Source: Rotaria socialis (Eukaryota; Rotifera; Eurotatoria; Philodinida; Philodinidae). From it: DNA of 64,000 nucleotides. Under the pieces are notes generated by a model. The model made no database searches. It was given only the letters and a program-made list of their open reading frames with translations, and was not told the DNA's origin. Position 1 is the first letter of the stretch. Each line of letters opens with the position of its first letter. Positions 1 through 16,480 of this stretch are shown here, piece after piece. The DNA lies in contig CAJNYU010002681.1 of assembly GCA_905331475.1 (NCBI GenBank), positions 125,633 through 189,632 on the forward strand. The letters run 5' to 3'. The translations under genes and the position numbers were made by a program.

Positions 1-2221
1 TGGAAATCCACCAGGCATACCTCCAGGCATACCGCCAGGCATACCACCAGGCATACCACCACCAGCTCCACCATAGAGTTTAGTCATAACTGGTGAGCAT
101 ATTTTTTCAACTTCTTTTAATTTATGATCGAATTCTTCTTTTTCGGCAAGCTAGAAAAAATAAATAGAATAACTTGATAGAACAAACGAGCATGAAATAG
201 ATTTGTTGTTCTTACTTGATTTGCTTCCATCCATTTTAATGCTTCTTCAATAGCATCAGTAATTTTCTTCTTATCATCAGCATCGATTTTATCTGCTAAT
301 TTTTCATCAGCAATGGTTGTTTTCATATTGAAACAGTAAGACTCAAGTGAATTCTTAGCAGAAATACGATCACGTTGTGTTTCGTCTTCTTTCTTATATT
401 TCTCAGCATCAGAAACCATACGTTCGATTTCATCTTTTGATAAACGTCCTTTATCATTTGTAATGGTAATTTTACTTTCTTTTCCTGAACTTTTGTCCAT
501 TGCCGATACATTTAATATACCGTTTGCATCAATATCAAATGTAACTTCAATTTGTGGAACACCACGTGGTGCTGGTGGAATGCCCGATAATTCAAATTTG
601 CCTAATAAATGATTATCTTTAGTCATTGCACGTTCACCTTCATAGACTTGAATCAATACACCTGGTTGATTATCCGAATAGGTTGTAAATGTTTGTGTTT
701 GTTTTGTTGGAATTGTTGTATTACGTTTAATTAATGCTGTCATAACTCCGCCAGCAGTTTCAATGCCCTTTAAATAATAAGAAATTTTAGAAGAAATTTA
801 TTTTTTTTCTTCTTTTGAATTAACTTACCAATGACAGTGGTGCAACGTCAAGTAAAAGTAAATCTTTAACATCTTCAGATTTATCACCTGTTAAAATGGC
901 AGCTTGAACAGCAGCACCATAGGCAACGGCTTCATCTGGATTAATTGATTTGTTAAGTTCTTTACCATTGAATAAATCTTGTAAAAGTTTTTGTACTTTT
1001 GGAATACGTGTAGAACCTCCGACAAGTACAATTTCATGAATTTGTGACTTATCCATTTTAGCATCACGTAAAGCTTTTTCAACAGGTTCGAGTGTTGAAC
1101 GAAATAGATCAGCATTAAGTTCTTCGAAACGTGCACGAGTGATGGTCGAATAGAAATCGACACCTTCATGTAAAGAATCGATTTCAATTGATGCTTGTGA
1201 TGATGATGATAATGTACGCTATATGAAAAACAAATGCAACGAACTATTTTATTATTAAATAAGAATTCGTATATACCTTAGCACGTTCACAAGCGGTACG
1301 TAATCGTCGAAGACCACGTTTATTGTCTTGTAAATCTTTACCATGTTTGCGTTTAAATTCCTGAGTAAAATGTGAAACCATTCGATTATCAAAATCTTCA
1401 CCACCCAAATGTGTGTCACCTGAAACAAAATAAAAATGTTTTGATAATTGAATTTAAAATAGAAATAATTTTTCTTACCAGCTGTTGATTTAACTTCGAA
1501 GATACCTTCTTCAATGGTTAAAATTGATACATCAAAAGTACCACCGCCCAAATCAAAGATTAATACATTTCGTTCAGCTGAAACTTTCTTATCTAAACCA
1601 TAAGCAATAGCAGCTGCTGTTGGTTCATTGATAATACGTAATACATTAAGACCAGCAATAACACCAGCATCTTTGGTTGCTTGACGTTGTGAATCATTAA
1701 AATAAGCTGGAACAGTGACAACAGCTTCGGTTACTTTTTTACCAAGATAGGCTTCAGCTATTTCTCTCATTTTTGTTAAAACCATCGATGATATTTCTTC
1801 AGGTGTAAATGATTTTGTTTCATTTTTATATTCAACTTGAATTTTAGGTTTTCCGCCATCATTGATTACTTTAAATGGCCAATGTTTCATATCAGCTTGA
1901 ACTGTTGTATCATCAAATTTACGACCAATAAGACGTTTAGCATCAAAAACTGTATTATTAGGGTTCATAGCAACTTGATTTTTAGCTGCATCACCAATTA
2001 AACGTTCACTATCAGTGAATGCAACATACGACGGTGTTGTACGATTTCCTTGATCGTTAGCAATAATTTCAACTTTTCCATGTTGGAAAATACCAACGCA
2101 CTATTTCAAATTAAAAAGAAAACAACGAAAAAATTAATGTGTAAGAAAGCTAATTTTATGTTTAACTTACGGAATAAGTTGTACCTAAATCAATTCCAAT
2201 TGCTTTACGGACATCAGCCAT
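1..2221 (-). CDS. HSPA8: Cytosolic heat shock protein 70 (Hsc70/HSPA8 type), C-terminus cut by window edge
   Basis: ATP-driven chaperone that binds exposed hydrophobic peptides in the cytosol and nucleus. Exons read 1-150 (partial), 216-767, 829-1218, 1277-1419, 1479-2100 and 2171-2221; phases join cleanly and give 636 residues. The protein opens [20 protein letters not shown], and the nucleotide-binding domain shows the three Hsp70 signatures: IDLGTTYS near residue 10, [12 protein letters not shown] near 200 and [14 protein letters not shown] near 340. The substrate-binding domain follows ([10 protein letters not shown] early, then the [20 protein letters not shown] region). The last visible stretch is a run of GGMP repeats, which marks the cytosolic class; the expected EEVD tail lies beyond base 1. 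There is no ER signal or mitochondrial presequence. Five introns plus a heat-shock element upstream is a mixed constitutive and inducible picture, since many animal inducible copies are intronless. Identification is certain; the HSPA8 versus HSPA1 label is not. Confidence 0.97.
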
Positions 2222-2353
2222 TGTTCTAGTTTTTATTTGATGATAGTTAAAAGAAAATGTGCTGTGAGGAAATCTACAAATTAATATAAAACAATGTAGT
2301 CAATGATGAATTTGTCTGGTTATGTATGCTTGCAGGCCGCCTACTAGCAGCTT

Positions 2354-2362
2354 ACTATATAT
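2354..2362 (-). promoter_or_regulatory. Probable TATA box of the Hsp70 gene
   Basis: On the minus strand the sequence reads ATATATAG, about 135 bp upstream of the Hsp70 start codon and some 65 bp downstream of the heat-shock element. The order heat-shock element, TATA box, short leader is the usual layout of an inducible Hsp70 promoter. In so AT-rich a genome a TATA match alone is weak, so the position is the main support. Confidence 0.5.
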
Positions 2363-2427
2363 GAGCAACGATAGTTTGTGTGTAGAAGCATAGAAAAAAA
2401 AAGAAAAGTAAACGATGGACGGTGAGA

Positions 2428-2455
2428 TTCCAGATTGTTCGAGAAACATCTCGTA
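2428..2455. promoter_or_regulatory. Heat-shock element (HSF binding site) upstream of Hsp70
   Basis: Six alternating units occur at strict 5-bp spacing: TTC at 2428, GAt at 2433, TTC at 2438, GAA at 2443, aTC at 2448 and GtA at 2453. Three units are perfect and three carry one change each. HSF trimers are known to bind such inverted nGAAn arrays. It sits about 210-235 bp above the Hsp70 start codon. This predicts heat or stress inducibility of the gene; I infer this from sequence only. Confidence 0.7.
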
Positions 2456-3449
2456 GAATCTGAAGAAGAAAGAAAAGAGAATGAAGAAGGAAAAAGAAAG
2501 AACGGACACAAATATCGAGAATGAGAGAAGGAAAAGTGGGTAAGAATAAAAAGAAGGAAGAATGACTATGTCATGTATTCTGCCCTCTACAACAGAGTGC
2601 GTATTACGTCATTTGAAATATCCAGCCTAGTGTATACATACACGTAATGTATACGCACTAGAAACACATAGCGTTGCTTAGTAACTGCTAATTAACAATT
2701 AGAAACTAATTGAGTGACATTATTGATAATTTATTGGATAATAAGTGTTCAAATTTCTCGATGCAAATTATCATGTAGCATGTCAAATAAAATTTTAATA
2801 TCTCATTGGCTATAATTATTCAAGTTTACAACGAATGATTAAAATAAGAATTGTCTACACTCGTACACAAGTAAAACGATATGAACAACTGTTTGAGATC
2901 ATTTCGAACAAATATACAATCTTATAAAGACGTATTTCGTGACAAAGATGACAGAAGTTGTCTCGTGGGATAAGAAATCATTCATTATTTATTTCAATGG
3001 ATTTTTAGTCTTATGATTATGATAAGAATGTTTTTATTTTATTTTTTTTTATAATAACGAATAAAACTATTGATCATCATTGCTCTCCAATAATCACTTT
3101 AAACATGAGCGAATGAGCACAAAAGAAAAAGAAGAAAAAAAATGAGAATGATACATATAAGTGAGAAGGAAAAAAATCCGATCAAGGTGCTTTTAATATA
3201 ATACTCAAATAAAGAAAAAACAGTCAATTTGCAAAACTTCCTTTTTTTTTTATTGAGAATGGAATGTAATCTTTTTTCTTTTTCTCGTTTCTTTCCGCTT
3301 AAAAAAAAGACGAAACAAACGAAATAATCTTCTACGAGCAATAATTCGATAGTGAGAATAAATGACAAGTGAGAAACATGCATAATCGAGAATAATAAAT
3401 ATGCCGAGATTGATTATGAACAGAACAAAAAAAAAGAGAAGCAGAGAAA

Positions 3450-8354
<4,905 letters not shown>

Positions 8355-8851
8355 TGCCTTTCTTTTTGTTCGAACTTATTTATTAGATATTGTTTTACAT
8401 ATCTTATTAAAAATCAAACGTGAAAAGAAAACAAATATTATCTCGTTTTGTCTTATGATTCATTCAATAGGATCGATTCAACCAATAAAAAGAAGAGTGA
8501 TGTTGTTCATTGATTAATTCATCAATCCTCAATCTTATCTGTAAGAAAAGATGGCGCTATTCGAATGAATTTTCATCAAAATAAAATATTAATACTGACA
8601 AACTGAATATAGTTTTGCTCTAATAAAGCAGTAAATTTTATTATTCTAATCAATTAACAGGAAAAAAGAAGCAGAACAATAGTTAGATAATTGCTTCTAT
8701 CGAACACCTCGAGACAAATACATGTACGAAAAAAATATCAATCAACAATATAGAATTCGATCGAAATTACTTTTTTTTTCAATCCGAGTTGTAAAATCGT
8801 TAAATTCAATGTAAATAAGAAGTAGGAGTCATTGATCACATATTCTTTTCG

Positions 8852-8852
<1 letters not shown>

Positions 8853-8894
<42 letters not shown>
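8853..8894. repeat. (TA)21 microsatellite
   Basis: Forty-two bases of uninterrupted alternating T and A. Shorter TA tracts occur at 30790-30806, 50780-50799, 52921-52935 and 63604-63620. Confidence 0.95.
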
Positions 8895-8895
<1 letters not shown>

Positions 8896-11800
8896 GTACT
8901 TCGGATTATTTTAATGTAATGGTAAGTCGTAGAGAAATTCAACAAGCAGTAGTTACGTGTACGAATTTTTTACATAACATATTCATTTTTGTTCTCACAA
9001 TGCAAAGGTATAGTAGAAAATTAAAAAAAACAAACGAGAAGCATTGGGATTCGATTTTCTATCGAAATATACATTTAGAAATATTCGTTTTAAAAGCAGC
9101 TACTGTTTTGATGGAACACAGAATAATATTTACAGAGCAATTTGTCTTGAAGTATGTTTTTTTTTATTTTGATTAGAACTATTGATATCAGTAGTGTCAC
9201 TGTTTTGTAAACATGAGCATGAAGAACAAAGTTAATCGAGACATGCATGTAAGTTGCTTTTTGTTTTGTTTATTATGATACCAGAATTAAACGCTACAGC
9301 AATTTGATTAAAAAAAATGTATCTATCGTAAGAAGTAATATGCGTTATGCAATAAGACAGTTAAGAGTAAGTCATAGTTATTGAGTGATTCAAGAATTTT
9401 CTCACAGCTTTTTCATTTTTAATTGGCAAATGAAGTCTATTGATACAGTTTGCAACTACGCCAATTTAGAATTTCTTTGGATTATTTCGAATCATTTTTA
9501 ATTGACCGACAAATCAAACTGTTTGTTTTTTGAGATGATTACATCAAATATTAAATTTTCTTATAAATGCCGAATGAAGTAGAATAAATGAATAGTGCAG
9601 TATTTTTCTAATATTTCATAGAAAGTCTGTTTAGCGAAAGAGACAACATGAATTCACTTGAACAAACCTATACGAAATCAGAATGTAGATAAACCAGAGA
9701 TAATTATTATTGTGATAAAGCAATGGTAAGAAATTTCAATCAAACATTCGTAGTGAATCTGTACACTTCTTGAAGTTAATAAACGATCGCTGAAGCCCTT
9801 AAAAATACTAGTTTATACACAATTGACTGTGCTCGAATTAATATTATATGTCTAGTGAAGGAAGAATCAGCTCGTTTTGTTTGTTGTAACTGATTTGATC
9901 TTATCGGTGATACGTAGGATAAGATGAATTAGAAATCTATTTTCTGGATACTAAGGATCAAGTTTACTAAGATTTGTTCTGTGGTTTTAATTCCATCGAG
10001 AACAAAACAAGTATGTGTAGAAATAATTCAACGGCATTGTTCTACACTGAATCATCATATTATATGTTAAAAGAAATTGTGAATTCAAAGAGCAATATTT
10101 GCTTTAAATAAATAATCTCTTCTCAAATACAAAGACATGCTTGTCTATTGAATCTATAACAGAAAAGGAATGTAGATTTTACACGAAAGATATTTGCTAA
10201 AAGAATTATGAAGTTTGATTATGAAATCAATTTTTTTTCGTTTGCAAAGATATAGATAATTCAATTTTCTTGATTTTCTAATGCTAGAACATATATATTT
10301 TTACTTCGATGTTTTCAATGAGTACTTTCCTATGATTTCACGTTGCATAGTTTTTAGAACGAAGTTCAGTTCAAAATTATAATAATAATAAATGGTAGCG
10401 GTATAATGTGAGACTCATATTTGCTTTGCTTCATTTGCATCAATTACTTTAGTAGTTATCAAAAATTTCTTTATAAAATATTCTTGTAGCGTTCTATAAG
10501 AATATTTTGTTTACGTGCAATTCAGGTTGTCAAAATGGTACACTAAACTTCGTTGAATTATTTAACGTGTCACATGCATTCAAAACCATGATTTATTAGT
10601 TTCTTCTTCTTGTTGCTGTTGAAATATTCTACTTTTAGAATGATATTAAGAAATACGTTCAACCTATTTTTAGTATCTTTTCTTGATATAAACATAAAAA
10701 TGTCTTTTGTTAGCACGGAAAAAATAAGTTGACATTAAATGAATTAAATTATTGCATCCTCAATAGTTCTCCTAGTCTATATTTAGAATCGAGAAAAAAA
10801 GTGTTTGTCTAATTGAATTCTTTTTTCAAATGTTACATTCAAAATAGGTGTCAAGTTCTATTATTGTACTAGAAATTCTTTCATGATTGATGATGAAAGA
10901 GATTTGTAGAAATATTTGATAATAAAGCATGATCATTAAAAATGTATTTCCGTTACTTCATCAAGAACTTTTTTTATTATCTATAAAATGAAAATCATAA
11001 CGAATAAAAATGACTGGTATGTCAAATTTGGCATTCATTGATAAGAAATGAGCTACGCTAAATGATACAACTTATAAGCTATGATAAGTAGATATTTTCG
11101 AATTGAAATCATATTTGTCATGTTCACAATCGTTAATCTTCATTTTTATTTTCTAATATGGAATCGTAGGCTGTTGGTTCAATTCGAAATTATCTATTCT
11201 TATTATCAAGGTCTGATTGAGAAGGAAGTCGTAACTCAGCCATTAGAATTCTAGGTTTTTTTTTTATCGAGGTGTAATTATTTTAAGAAGTTTATAGAGA
11301 GAATGCGTTTTTGACCGATTAGCTTTTACTTTTACTAATGAAGCAGATAGCATGAAGATTTTAATGTTTTTGAGTTTCTATCGAGAATAAAATCGTCTTA
11401 GGAAAAAAAGAATTTCATACATCTATCATCGTGATTAGATAAAAACTAACCAACTTCAAAATGATGGATGTTACATTCACATCTTTATTAATCAAGAATA
11501 CTATGAAAACTACTATGCTATTAGATTATGTCTCGAGTACAAAATATCACTTTCATCCACATCAGAAGAATCTGTCTGTAAAAGTTAAAAAGAACAAGAA
11601 TCACTTTGTTCTAGACCGTCTATCTTAGATTAGTTACGAAATGATGAAGAGAAGTTCGATTTGTTTTCTGACTTTATAACTAATTGAAAGTATTTCACAG
11701 TTTTCGAGAACTGTCTGAATTCGATAATTGATTATTCTACATGAATGGTTTCTCTGACTTGAAAACAGTCGGATTAGAGGCTTAAGATCTAATCTTCATT

Positions 11801-12715
11801 TCGAACGAATAGCTGAGCCCATAAGTTGAATCTCTGTCGAGATTAGCAGAGAACTGAAAGTTTCTTTTTTCCTTGATTTCATCATAAATATAGTACTATC
11901 GTAGATTGTTCATTGGGAAAATATTCCTAGCTTAAATTGATTATGAAGAAATACTTGTTGTGGCTAGATTTCCGGGTATTAATTGTTGAAAACAAACTTA
12001 TTCGCTCGAGAAAACAATAATGATGCTTTAATGAACTGACGTTGCGTGAGAATAGTAGGCATCTTGTGATCAACTCTTTTTATATGAGTTTATAAGGGTC
12101 AATTTCTCGTTTTCACTCTATTCATTAGATTTTATAACAATATCAGTTCTGATTATTCTGCACAGATGTGCTCAAACTGAGTTTTCATAGATTTAGCATT
12201 ATGATAAAGCCAGGTATTCATCAAGTCATTTCACATGAAAACTAGCTGATGAACAAGTTGGATTTTTTATTCAATTTTTACATCTCGTTGAGTCGGAAAC
12301 TCTCACATACTTCCCGTCAGAAGCTTTGTGCCAAGTTTTTCTTATCACTAGAATTAGTAATTTATGATTACCAACATTAAGTAGATGAAGATGAATTCTC
12401 GTTATCAAAATAACGTTTAAATATGTTTTCAGAATACTTTCAGGCTGATTACGTTCGGTAATAAACTTGTTTTGTTTTCGGTCTACTATCCATGAACACA
12501 AAATATTATTACATGTGTAATGCAAATAGTTGAAGTATCGTGTTTTTCCTTACATATACGTAAGCCGCTCTATTTAAACTTCATATTATTGAATAAAATA
12601 AACTATAATGGCCTTTCTTCCCTCCATAGTTATAAAATCTTTGACAATTCTCTATCTTACAATTATTAACATTTGTCAACAAAATCTACGCCAATTATCT
12701 AGTAATACTTATGTT

Positions 12716-12725
12716 TCGTTTCAGA
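12716..12725 (+). promoter_or_regulatory. Splice-acceptor-like site just upstream of the CCDC85 start
   Basis: The sequence tttcgtttcag ends 24 bases before the start codon at 12750 and has the pyrimidine-rich tract and AG of a 3' splice site. It could close a 5' UTR intron or accept a spliced leader. Similar sites stand before several other genes in the window (see findings). Confidence 0.45.
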
Positions 12726-12749
12726 TCAAGAACAGTGAATAGAATTTCT

Positions 12750-13994
12750 ATGGACGAAGTATAAAATTTGTACGAGATAATTTATTTTCAATTAAAAAAA
12801 AACTTATTTTAGCTATCATTTGATGAATCTGAAGAAGAAGCAAAAACTGCTGAAAGAAATTCTCCAACAGTATCAAGTAGTGATGATTTACGAGAGCTAT
12901 GTTTTGTACTCGACGCAGAACGTAATAAAATGCACGAATTAGCTGAACAATGGAAGCAATTTGGTACAAGTACAATACATAAACTTGAGTGTCAAATAGT
13001 TGACTATCAAGAAAAATTAAGTGAGCTCGAACAGCGACAAATATTACTGTTAAATGAAAATGAATCACTTAAATCTTTCATTAATCAAACGATGATGAAT
13101 ACAAATGAAACTACTTTAAACGATGTAACGATAAAAACTACTTCACCCTGCGTTTTTAATACTATTTTATCTACGTTTTAGAAAAAAGTTCACCAAAATG
13201 TGTCGACTCAAACACAATTTGAGAAACATGAGTCATCACATCATTTATGTTTTCATCGGCCAAAGCCAATGCATGATCGTTTATCAAGCGCACCATCCAA
13301 AGTTCAACTTAAAGATTCGGTTAATAAATTAACACGCCAAATATCAAGCGAGGATCCACTTCAACAACAGATTTCTATTCAGAATATGTTTGACGCAATT
13401 AAAGTAAATAATTAACTATATCTATTTTGTTTTTATTTCTATAAATATTGTTGTTTGCTTTTTTAAGACAGCTGAAGTCTATGAATCAATTGAAGATATG
13501 GTTGGAAATAATGATGAATCCGAGAAAAAATTACTCAAAGAATTCTGTAATGTAAGTTTTAACAACGTTCAAATAGAAAGAAAAAGCATTTTTTTCGCTA
13601 TAAATCAATGCATTTTTATTCTCGGTCAATGACACAGGAAAAGGCATCGAGTTTTTTTTCTTTCACTTCCTGTGCAAATATTTTCTTTTTAATTTATATT
13701 GGTCTTCAGATTTGTTTTTCTTATAAATAATCCACGTTTAAAAACTTAAATTATCTGTTATAATTGAAGATTGATTAGAACATGCTGTTCGTCGTTAAAA
13801 ATAGAAAGAAAGATCTTTCTTTTCTTGCATACTGATAATAGTTCTAGAATAATTTTCCTTTAGAAGAACAAAGTGAACCTTCGATTTTAAGTTTATTATG
13901 TTTGTAATGTGTATTTTTCTATTTTTTTTTCTTCTAGCTTATTTGGAAATATCTTGAAGATCGCTCAAAGCCGAAAAGCAGCTGTTTACTATAA
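12750..13994 (+). CDS. CCDC85-family coiled-coil protein, short N-terminus
   Basis: Exons 12750-12758, 12813-13124, 13182-13403, 13468-13551 and 13938-13994 give 227 residues. Residues about 30-95 align from memory with the conserved coiled coil of CCDC85A/B/C and Drosophila picot: DLRELCFVLDAERNK, EQWKQFGTSTIHKLE, then KLSELEQRQILLLNENESLK, a heptad-patterned helix. The last exons (EFCNLIWKYLED) match the CNVVWRKLGD-like C-terminal motif of the family. Family members act in adherens-junction and delta-catenin complexes and in transcription regulation; the role here is inferred. Most relatives have another coiled-coil block before the ELRDLC motif; here only an acidic leader (MDELSFDESEEEAK) is found. 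The 9-nt first coding exon is inferred from a perfect 54-bp intron and could be wrong if a longer 5' exon exists. Confidence 0.72.
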
Positions 13995-14085
13995 TCAATA
14001 CACCACCATGCACATTGCTTTTGTTTTTTTTAGTTGTCAGATAGCACCTACAATCTAATTGATTTTTTTGATTTTGTTTGAAATT

Positions 14086-14318
14086 TTAAAATAAAAAACT
14101 ATTCATATGAATATTCCTATACAATAAACCAAATAAAAATAATGAACAAACAAACATGGGTACAACACGTGATGATGATGATGATGATGATGAAATAATC
14201 GTATATTGAGTAATGACTGCTTTAGTTTCTATGATTTCTGTTTGTTGACTATTGACTGTTGAGCGTGTTGTTATTTTTGTTATCTTTATTGGTACTTTTT
14301 TTGTCGTCAAAATAGCAT

Positions 14319-14361
<43 letters not shown>

Positions 14362-14936
14362 TGTTGTTGTTGTTGTTGTTGTTGTAGTAACAGAAGTAGC
14401 AGTTGTAGTAGAAATGATTGCATTCAGTATAATAGAAGGGGATGTTAGTGATGACAATGATTGTAAGTCTTGTTGATTGTCATTTTCCATGTCAATATCG
14501 TCATCTTCCATGTAATCTTCATCATTGAATTCATTGAATTCATTTTCTTTTCTCATATCATTTCGTAAATCATATATAGCTTGTTCAGTTAAGGGTAAAT
14601 TATCATGTGAACGCAATACTAATGACGGAAATATCTGATGAAAAAAAAATATAGCAAGGAAAAATCCATTTATGCTCATATAGAAAATTCTGTTCATTTT
14701 TCTTACATTAGCCGCGAAGTATGGCGAAGAAGATGATGATGACGATGGTGATGTATTAAGAATAGCATGCATTTGACACTGAATTAATCTAAAATCGATA
14801 ATAAATTATAGTCTATATTACTTTTGAAAGATAAACAGAGCTTATTTTACCGTGTTGTTCGAAGGACAAGAAAGATGAGTTTCCATAAATGACAACAATC
14901 AAGAAGAGACGAATGAATAGTTGGGAATAATTGCAT
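14086..14936 (-). CDS. Putative secreted or membrane protein with poly-Thr and poly-Ser tracts
   Basis: I do not recognise this gene. Exons 14086-14634, 14707-14788 and 14851-14936 join in phase to 238 residues. The N-terminus (MQLFPTIH, then a hydrophobic WKLIFLVL segment) looks like a signal or anchor sequence. It is followed by a Ser run, a short conserved-looking block ([18 protein letters not shown]), a strongly acidic stretch ([15 protein letters not shown]), a run of some 26 threonines with Ala/Val neighbours, a second Ser run, and a hydrophobic end ([16 protein letters not shown]) that could be a membrane segment. The Thr and Ser runs come from triplet microsatellites. Such Thr/Ser-rich stretches are typical O-glycosylation platforms in mucin-like proteins, but function is unknown. 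The stop lies 91 bp from the convergent CCDC85 stop. Exon 1 rests on phase agreement alone. Confidence 0.5.
14318..14388. repeat. Triplet microsatellite (GTA)n followed by (GTT)n, coding for poly-threonine on the minus strand
   Basis: About fifteen GTA units pass directly into about eight GTT units. Read on the minus strand they are TAC/AAC-register triplets giving a continuous Thr tract in the overlapping gene. The synonymous change from one unit type to the other shows two separate expansions within one codon frame. Confidence 0.85.
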
Positions 14937-16480
14937 TTTCTATTTGTTTATCAATATAGAGTCAACAATGTATAAGCATCATATATTGATTGAATATAAT
15001 ACGACTTGATCTAAACAATTCAAGTAAGGGATAAGAAGAAATATGTCATGACTGATAGGAAAGAAGAAGACTAAAAAATAGCAATAAAAAACAAAATAGA
15101 AGTAAAGATTGTCATTTAAGCTGACACTTTCGTGTTGCTCAATCCAAACATAGGTTCTAGAACGTAATCTCAATCAAAGAAGCAATGAGCAATCATCAAA
15201 AGAAGAAGAAGAAGAAGAACACGAAGGGAAAAAAGAATTACACGTGAATGCCAATTTGTTCGGGCCAGAACTTCTTAAATAAAACACGAAGGGAATACAT
15301 CGCACTATTACGTCTAAATTAGTTAAAATATAGGAACGGCAAGTATTGTTGACAAAATATTATTCTGCTGGATTTTTTTAGTCTTCGCTGAGGTCTTTTT
15401 TTCTCGTAAACACTTTCTCTTGTTCTATTTTTTTCTTCTCTACTCAATAATATATTGCTAGTAATATATCGGTACGTGTCTGACCCGTTACCTCATGATT
15501 TGTTGATAGAAACGCGAGTTAACACCTATAGAGTTTCGTGTTAATAGATTTTTTTCCTCATCACATATCGATCACTCATTCAATCTTACACCAAAGAACT
15601 AATCTTGAGGAAAATATTGAGCGTCACAGGGGATCGTTTAGACGTTCATATCGACCTCTCAAATCACCAATTTCTGTGCTCGTTTGTCCCAAAAGCACCA
15701 TCTTACTTTGTCATGTCTCTCCCCCCCCTGTCTCTCTCATTCTGCTCTTCTTGTGCATTTTTCATTTCCGCTATTATTATGCGAAACGACGCATAAGGGG
15801 TTCAATGACTGTGCGGCGTACGGTGTGAAAGCATCATTGTAATAAACCCGTTGTATTAAGATGCGGAAAATCGTTATGACCAATTCTTTCTTTTTTTTTT
15901 GCTTCTATATTTTTTCCTTTTCCTCACACATGAAGCAAAACTAGAGAATATTTTCCATGGTTTTTTCTCTCTTGCTCTGTGTGTGCCTGTCGTTCTACAG
16001 TGTAGATCTATGATGGTGGCTATTACTTATTAGAATCTCTTCAGTGAAAAAGGAGACGGAAGATGAACGCAGAAAAATAAGCGAAGTAGTAGGATGTGAT
16101 TGAAAAACAATAAGATTTCAATGGGTCTATTTGATGAATGGACGTGACATTAACCTGAACAAAAAATGAAATGATCATGACATTCATAAGAACAGCATAC
16201 AAAAAGAAAACAAGGAAAATTTCAATCTAAATGATCGATGAGATTTGACGCAAATAAAAAGATTTGATAAGATCAACTTGATTGCATGTATTCTATATTG
16301 AACAAGTAGCGCTTGAACTGAATTGGCAAAAAATTATGAATATAGAAAATCAATGCTTCTGTTGGTTATTATCTTTTGTATGTCTTCTTTTTAAATATAT
16401 TTATTTAAATCACAAGAGAAGATAACCAAATTATGCATTGATGTTTTAATCGAAATATTAGCAAAAGACAAAACAAAATG
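14937..16480. other. 1.5-kb intergenic region
   Basis: It holds an (AAG)n tract near 15198-15219, pyrimidine-rich stretches around 15715-15760 and 15950-15975, and overlapping short reading frames at 15538-15828 that have no recognisable product. Upstream signals of the minus-strand Thr-tract gene should lie at its left end. I see nothing else. Confidence 0.5.

Larger units (their letters stand above)
2222..3449. other. Intergenic region between Hsp70 and AP-1 gamma
   Basis: Besides the TATA box and heat-shock element it holds an ATF/CRE-like TTACGTCAT at 2604-2612 and an imperfect 35-bp palindrome at 2627-2661. The rest is AT-rich with A- and T-runs. Short reading frames at 2300-2509 and 3099-3462 are low-complexity and have no coding character. 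Confidence 0.6.
8355..12749. other. 4.4-kb gene-poor region between divergent AP1G and CCDC85 genes
   Basis: It holds the upstream regions of two divergently transcribed genes. The only clear structure is a (TA)21 tract at 8853-8894. Reading frames at 8832-9176 (across the TA tract) and 12271-12525 (minus) have no family I recognise and no flanking exons. Base composition is uniformly AT-rich. I see no RNA gene or transposon. Confidence 0.5.

Noticed and set aside
8832-9176. 114-codon plus-strand frame
   Set aside because: Its start runs through the (TA)21 tract and the rest is AT-driven with no recognisable domain or splice partners.
12271-12525. 84-codon minus-strand frame ending ASDGKYVRVSD
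   Set aside because: No family recognised, no flanking exons, and nothing in composition sets it apart from the surrounding intergenic DNA.
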